Assembly: GCA_023853785.1 (NCBI GenBank)
Contig: JAJIRX010000262.1
Location: forward strand, 124,001 to 188,000
From: Psilocybe azurescens
Lineage: Eukaryota; Basidiomycota; Agaricomycetes; Agaricales; Agrocybaceae
Direction of reading: 5' to 3'
DNA length: 64,000 nt
The notes below the pieces were generated by a model, which saw nothing but the letters and a program-made list of their open reading frames with translations, had not been told where the DNA came from and did not search any database. Numbering within the stretch: position 1 is the first letter of the stretch; each line of letters begins with the position of its first letter. The position numbers and the translations under genes were made by a program. Positions 60,086-64,000 of the stretch are shown here, piece after piece.

Positions 60086-61280
60086 GTTTACCATAGTATT
60101 CTTATCCTTTTATAATCATTTTATTAGTTTTTCTAAAGAGTTGACATAGATGCTGCAAGGAATCATCTTGGCACTACCATCAGTCAACCTCCTCAGTTCC
60201 CGTTCACCGGACATACAGTGTTGTCTTCATCGAAACCGTTGGACGGCATGTTGCCTTGAGCGAGCAACTGACTCAGAATAAAAGTTACGGTCTTGTCCAA
60301 AAATACTTCTATTTATTCGTCGTACTTGGAGTATGTTTAAGCTCATCACTGTGTATTGCAAGGATCAATCTTTATGACCTACATCATGATGTATTCGGGC
60401 TCTTGAGCTGCCATCTGCCACTCTGCATTTAGTCGGCCCGGGGAGCACAGATAAGGTAACTGATTTACAATTAGGCAGGCCCAAAGTGATCGCTGATCCG
60501 CCTTCGCATCTTTCTCTACACATGCGACACTGAAACCAAGAGCGAATTGAGCCCAATGTACTTACAGAGTAAATAGAACGATGCCCAGAATAGAATTTTA
60601 AGATTATCTCATGCAGAGATATACTAACCTGAGATCGAAGCTCTGAGGTAAGTCAGACGACTTCTCCATTGGCGCGTACAGGTATCTTACGTATATAGTT
60701 GATCTGATAGCAACAGTCAGCTGTTGTTTGCGAACATATAAATGAGACCACAGTACCGCGGAGGTAAAAGTTGAAGTATGGGCTGTGGTGTTTCAGAATG
60801 GGACGAGGGAGAGAAAGGCTGTCATCATGCAGTAGAACCATAAGGACGACGTGGATCAATCAACAGGTGGTTGAGGGACGAGGAGTAGGCAGACCACTAA
60901 CTGTTGTGACAAGGAAAATGTGGGTGATCCGAGTTGGGTGTGGAGGAAGCCTCGTGTATGCACGAGAACTCTGTGAGAGGACTATTTTGAGATCAGATGT
61001 CTCGTTGCTATGTCGAAGCTTGATGGTTTGTTGAAGTTCATCCATATTAGCTACAGTGTTGCTTCAGCCTCTCCCACGATCAGAAATAGTACTCCTAACA
61101 TCCCCTATACCTCCCACATCACCCTGATAGATCGGCCCAACTATCATGGCTAATTCAAACTATTCAGAAACCATTTATAGACCGCTGTACCAACAACCCA
61201 GGAGAGAGCATCACCTTCCTGTTTCACGGTCCAGTTGTAGCTACTTTCTAGTATGTTGCAGGGATGAATAAACGTAATAT

Positions 61281-62105
61281 ATGGCGAAAATGTCGCAGAT
61301 AAGATCAACGACTCCCTATTGCTTTGTGCTTGAATGATTGTAAATAGGCGAGTGTAGAACTTTGCATGTATGGTCTGAATGCACGTTCACATCCTTCTCA
61401 ATGGTCATGTTATCGACTAGTAAATGGGACGCTGCACATGAAGCTCAAGAACGAGCGGAGGTCGGTAGGCGGTGGGCAAAGGGACTATGGGGGTGCAAGG
61501 ACGGTATCAGTACACGAGAAAAGACTTACTCCAAGTCAGTATTTGACCCATTTTAAACTAGATGTAGCTACGGGTGCGCATGGCGTCGACGTGTAGACGA
61601 GATGATTAGGTGAATAGTGGGGATTCAAAAACAAAGTCCACGTAACTTTAACCCAAGCGTCCTATAAATGTCTGACATGTCATTGCCCTTCTTAGCATCG
61701 TTCCTTCTTCCTGCTGGACCCCTGTGTGAGGTCAGGTACAAACACGACGAAACTCTGCACCAGCGTGATGGATAAGTGCATTAGTGTTTATGAACATCGA
61801 GGAGGCTATAAAGGATGCAAGTCCTGTGTGCATACTTGGATCACAGTTGGGAGAGAAGAGTTGAGAGATACATGTGAATTCACACATGCACCACATAGAG
61901 CAGCTACATTGTAGCGAGGGATATGGGCTGTAGAACACACACAATGTATACAAATGTGACATGGTGCATTGAATTCTATGGAAGCTACATACATTTAGGG
62001 TGGTGGGAATTAATTACAAATGCTGTGGCATTGCATGCATGAGCCTACTGTTAGCACACCCAGCCTGCGGCTGCTCAGATTGTGATGTCGGCAACAAAAA
62101 TATTG
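61281..62105. other. No gene recognised
   Basis: Short frames only. Sequence from about 62.0 kb rightwards becomes AT-rich. Confidence 0.4.
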
Positions 62106-62109
62106 GCCA

Positions 62110-63010
62110 AATTATGACCAAAATTTAAAATACTGAATGTTGACATAAACAGATGAAATTAAATGATCAAAAAAGAATTAGAGCTCAATATAAAGTGGTT
62201 AATGGTTTTTCAGTCATATAGGCTCGGCATCAAGGTGGCTGTTTAAATAAACCAATGCCAATGTAGCAGTTCATGCAAAGCCAACCCTTCAATGACTCAA
62301 AATACAGTATATTTGCATAATTAGGTGGAATTTAATGATTGGAAAAATGGTACAGCAGTGCAGTAGTGTTAATTTATGCTCAGCAATTGCATCAGCTCAG
62401 GCCCAACCTGGCTGATTAAATAAGCCAATGCTGATGATGCAGTGCAGGCAAAGCCAACTCTTCAATAACTCCAAATACTGTATATTTGCAAAACTAGGTG
62501 GAATTTAATAATTGGCAAAATTGTACAGTGGTGCAGTATAGTGTTAATTTGTGCTCAGCAATCACATAAGATTGGCTTCAACTTAGCCAATTAAATAAAT
62601 CAGCCCTGATGTAACAGTGCTGGCAAAGCTGACCATTCAATCAGTCAAAATACTGAATATTTGCATAACTGGAGGGAATTAAATAATTGGAAAAATTGTA
62701 CAACAGTGCAGTAGAGTATTAATTTGTGCTTGGAAGTTACACAAGCTTGGCCCCAAAATGTCCAATTAAATAGTTTAGGTCCAATGCAATAGTGCAGGTC
62801 AAGCCACCTGTTCAACATGGTGAAATATGGGGAATTATGCTGCTGAAAAATACACTGAAACTCAATATAGAGTTAATATTTTACTCTGCAGTCGCACAAT
62901 CTTGGGTCTGACATTGCCAAAACAGGTAAAGCAGACAGATTGACCAATTTAAATACAAAATATTGACATAAATAGATGGAGTTGAACAGTTTTACAAGTA
63001 GACAGAAAAT
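62110..63010 (+). repeat. Diverged satellite, about 175-bp unit, six copies
   Basis: The core word (tactg)aatatttgcataa...ggaatttaat(g)att recurs starting near 62131, 62309, 62481, 62655, 62822 and 62960, each followed by a run like gtacagcagtgcagtagtgttaat and a turn to the next unit. Spacing is about 140-178 bp. Units are clearly related but diverged. Confidence 0.75.
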
Positions 63011-63334
63011 TAGTATAGAGTTAATATGGGATCTGCAATTGTATCAGCTTGGCCTTGATGACTTGTTTACTGCACATTGTGTCCACAACAACACTTTCAT
63101 TAATAAAATTACCTGTCCATTTAAAGTAGGGAAAGCTTGTCTTTTCAATGATTGTAGATAACATTATATTCATGGGAGAGGGATATGATGTTTAGCTCAC
63201 AAGGTATTTGGAATAATATATGCATTGAATAGATATCCTTTGAGTGCTTATGTTGTAGCAAATCTTTTCTCTAATGCAATACAGTGTGTGGACTTTGTTA
63301 TAGACAGACATGATCAGTGGGTAATGTTATGGAC

Positions 63335-63382
63335 ACTTTATTTTTTTTGCCTTTTTCTTTTTCTTTTCCTTTTTGTATATAA
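63335..63382 (+). promoter_or_regulatory. Pyrimidine tract and TATA box
   Basis: A long T/C-rich stretch (tttttttgcctttttctttt and onward) runs into GTATATAAG at 63375-63383. This is a typical core-promoter layout for fungal genes or LTRs, but no coding frame follows downstream inside the window. Confidence 0.35.
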
Positions 63383-63390
63383 GATTTCTC

Positions 63391-63417
63391 ATCACATGAT
63401 GGACAACATCATGTGAT
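63391..63417. repeat. Perfect 11-bp inverted repeat
   Basis: ATCACATGATG (63391-63401), loop GACAA, CATCATGTGAT (63407-63417), just right of the TATA box. Confidence 0.85.
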
Positions 63418-63425
63418 CATACATA

Positions 63426-63541
63426 TGACTCATTCTACTCTGACTCACATCTTCAGCACTGTTATGACTAATTCCTTGTTCTGATTCACACTTTGACTCA
63501 CATCGTCAGCACAACCATGACTCATTCTATGCTCTGACTCA
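63426..63541. promoter_or_regulatory. Cluster of TGACTCA (AP-1/Gcn4-type) motifs
   Basis: Exact TGACTCA at 63426, 63441, 63494, 63518 and 63535, with near-matches TGACTAA (63464) and TGATTCA (63482). They sit in a diverged tandem repeat of about 30-50 bp (gactcattcta...gactcacat..tcagcac). Confidence 0.5.
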
Positions 63542-63569
63542 CATTTGGACTTATACTGTACTATAATTA

Positions 63570-63765
63570 TAGATACTCAAAACACTTAAATAGCCAGTAG
63601 ACACAGCTATTGTGCCTCAGCTAGTTCTTGAGAATCTAATCTCCTCTTACTCAATACCGCTTGGAACTCACTATTCTTGACTACTTGACTGTTGGCTTTA
63701 TCCATGCACATGAATATAAGCCTGAAGTTGTAACAGGTATTGACTCTGAATTAAACAATATGTGG
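63570..63765 (+). mobile_element. LTR-like tail
   Basis: A TATA-like CTTAAATAGCC (about 63586) is followed by a C/T-rich leader, ending ...TTAAACA before unrelated sequence. The layout recalls the R-U5 part of a fungal LTR, but no partner LTR or coding region is in the window. Confidence 0.2.
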
Positions 63766-63779
63766 TGATGGGTTTACTT

Positions 63780-64000
63780 GTGCAGTTGCAATGGGCCGAC
63801 CTATTTAATCAGCAAGATTGATTTGAAGCTGAAACAATGTCAGAGTACAGATTAACACTACACTGTGCTGCTGTTGAATTGATCAAATTAAATCTATACT
63901 GTACTGGTGTGTATTTTAGTGCTGTTTAATTCAGTCTAGTTATGCAAATATTCAATATTTTGACTGATTGAATGGTTGGATTTGCCTGAATTGCTATATT
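63780..64000 (-). repeat. Inverted unit of the 175-bp satellite
   Basis: The reverse complement of 63935-63990 (agttatgcaaatattcaata, ttttgactgattgaatggtt) matches the 62620-62690 unit. The array is therefore present in opposite orientation on either side of 63.0-63.78 kb and continues past the window edge. Confidence 0.7.

Larger units (their letters stand above)
57180..61280. repeat. 4-kb segmental duplication, copy 2
   Basis: Similar in order and orientation to 19640-23640: a non-coding left part at 57640-58180 (actcgttagactga, gcgggttgcacactg), the 7TM paralogue, its promoter flank, and a right end with gttgcagggatgaataaa at about 61258. The minus-strand frame 58125-57679 is not conserved in the first copy and is probably spurious. 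Confidence 0.6.

Noticed and set aside
62110..63010. CRISPR array
   Set aside because: Repeats are about 175 bp, diverged, with no constant short repeat and spacer pattern, and the host is a eukaryote.

Overview
The window looks like nuclear DNA of a filamentous basidiomycete, most likely an Agaricomycete. The evidence is short GT-AG introns of about 47-65 bp, a basidiomycete-type class I terpene synthase, NACHT (NLR-like) NTPase remnants, a multi-pass membrane family with several paralogues, and very low gene density. An Atheliales-like genome is possible, but that is only an impression. There is no bacterial-style operon, rRNA, convincing intact tRNA or CRISPR array. Most open frames are short because real genes are intron-split or decayed; all similarity statements below come from reading by eye.

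Only two genes look intact: a four-exon sesquiterpene-type terpene synthase (31101-32329, +, 353 aa) and a secreted DUF5648-repeat protein (51219-51902, -, 227 aa). Three paralogues of one 7TM-like family (11345-12665 +, 20960-22288 -, 58707-60028 -) keep the same exon layout and a TATA box about 50 bp upstream of ATG. Each carries one or two single-base deletions, mostly in homopolymers. A NACHT gene (42092-43740 -) has the same kind of lesions plus a stop codon, and a second NACHT fragment lies beside it.

The rest is dominated by duplicated, mosaic gene fragments. Pieces of the SEC61 alpha translocon gene occur four times (4906-5548, 8205-8440, 24590-26078, 45900-47066, all -) and keep their introns. 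Two of them are fused at the same base to a fragment of an unidentified repeated gene, here called family X (full copies at 3120-4905, 13360-14450 and 38410-40206). Three decayed copies of a PIN-like (auxin efflux carrier type) membrane transporter lie at 240-1165, 34990-36890 and 54870-56600. A block of about 4 kb (19.6-23.6 kb) is repeated at 57.2-61.3 kb and carries a 7TM paralogue each time. A 2.4-kb block (23.6-26.1 kb) recurs at 44.7-47.1 kb and carries SEC61 each time.

Mobile and structural DNA: a 757-bp fold-back element with CACTG termini and an ACA target duplication (15594-16350), a decayed Tc1/mariner transposase (16690-17385), an LTR-like stretch with a TATA box and a copia-type primer-site match (about 17.4-19.0 kb), two tRNA-like SINE promoters, a probable mitochondrial insert (41690-41940), and a right-hand edge (62.1-64 kb) made of a diverged satellite of about 175 bp, an inverted unit, and a cluster of TGACTCA motifs. 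Overall the window reads as a repeat-rich accessory region where host gene fragments are copied at DNA level, shuffled and lost, with a few live genes embedded.
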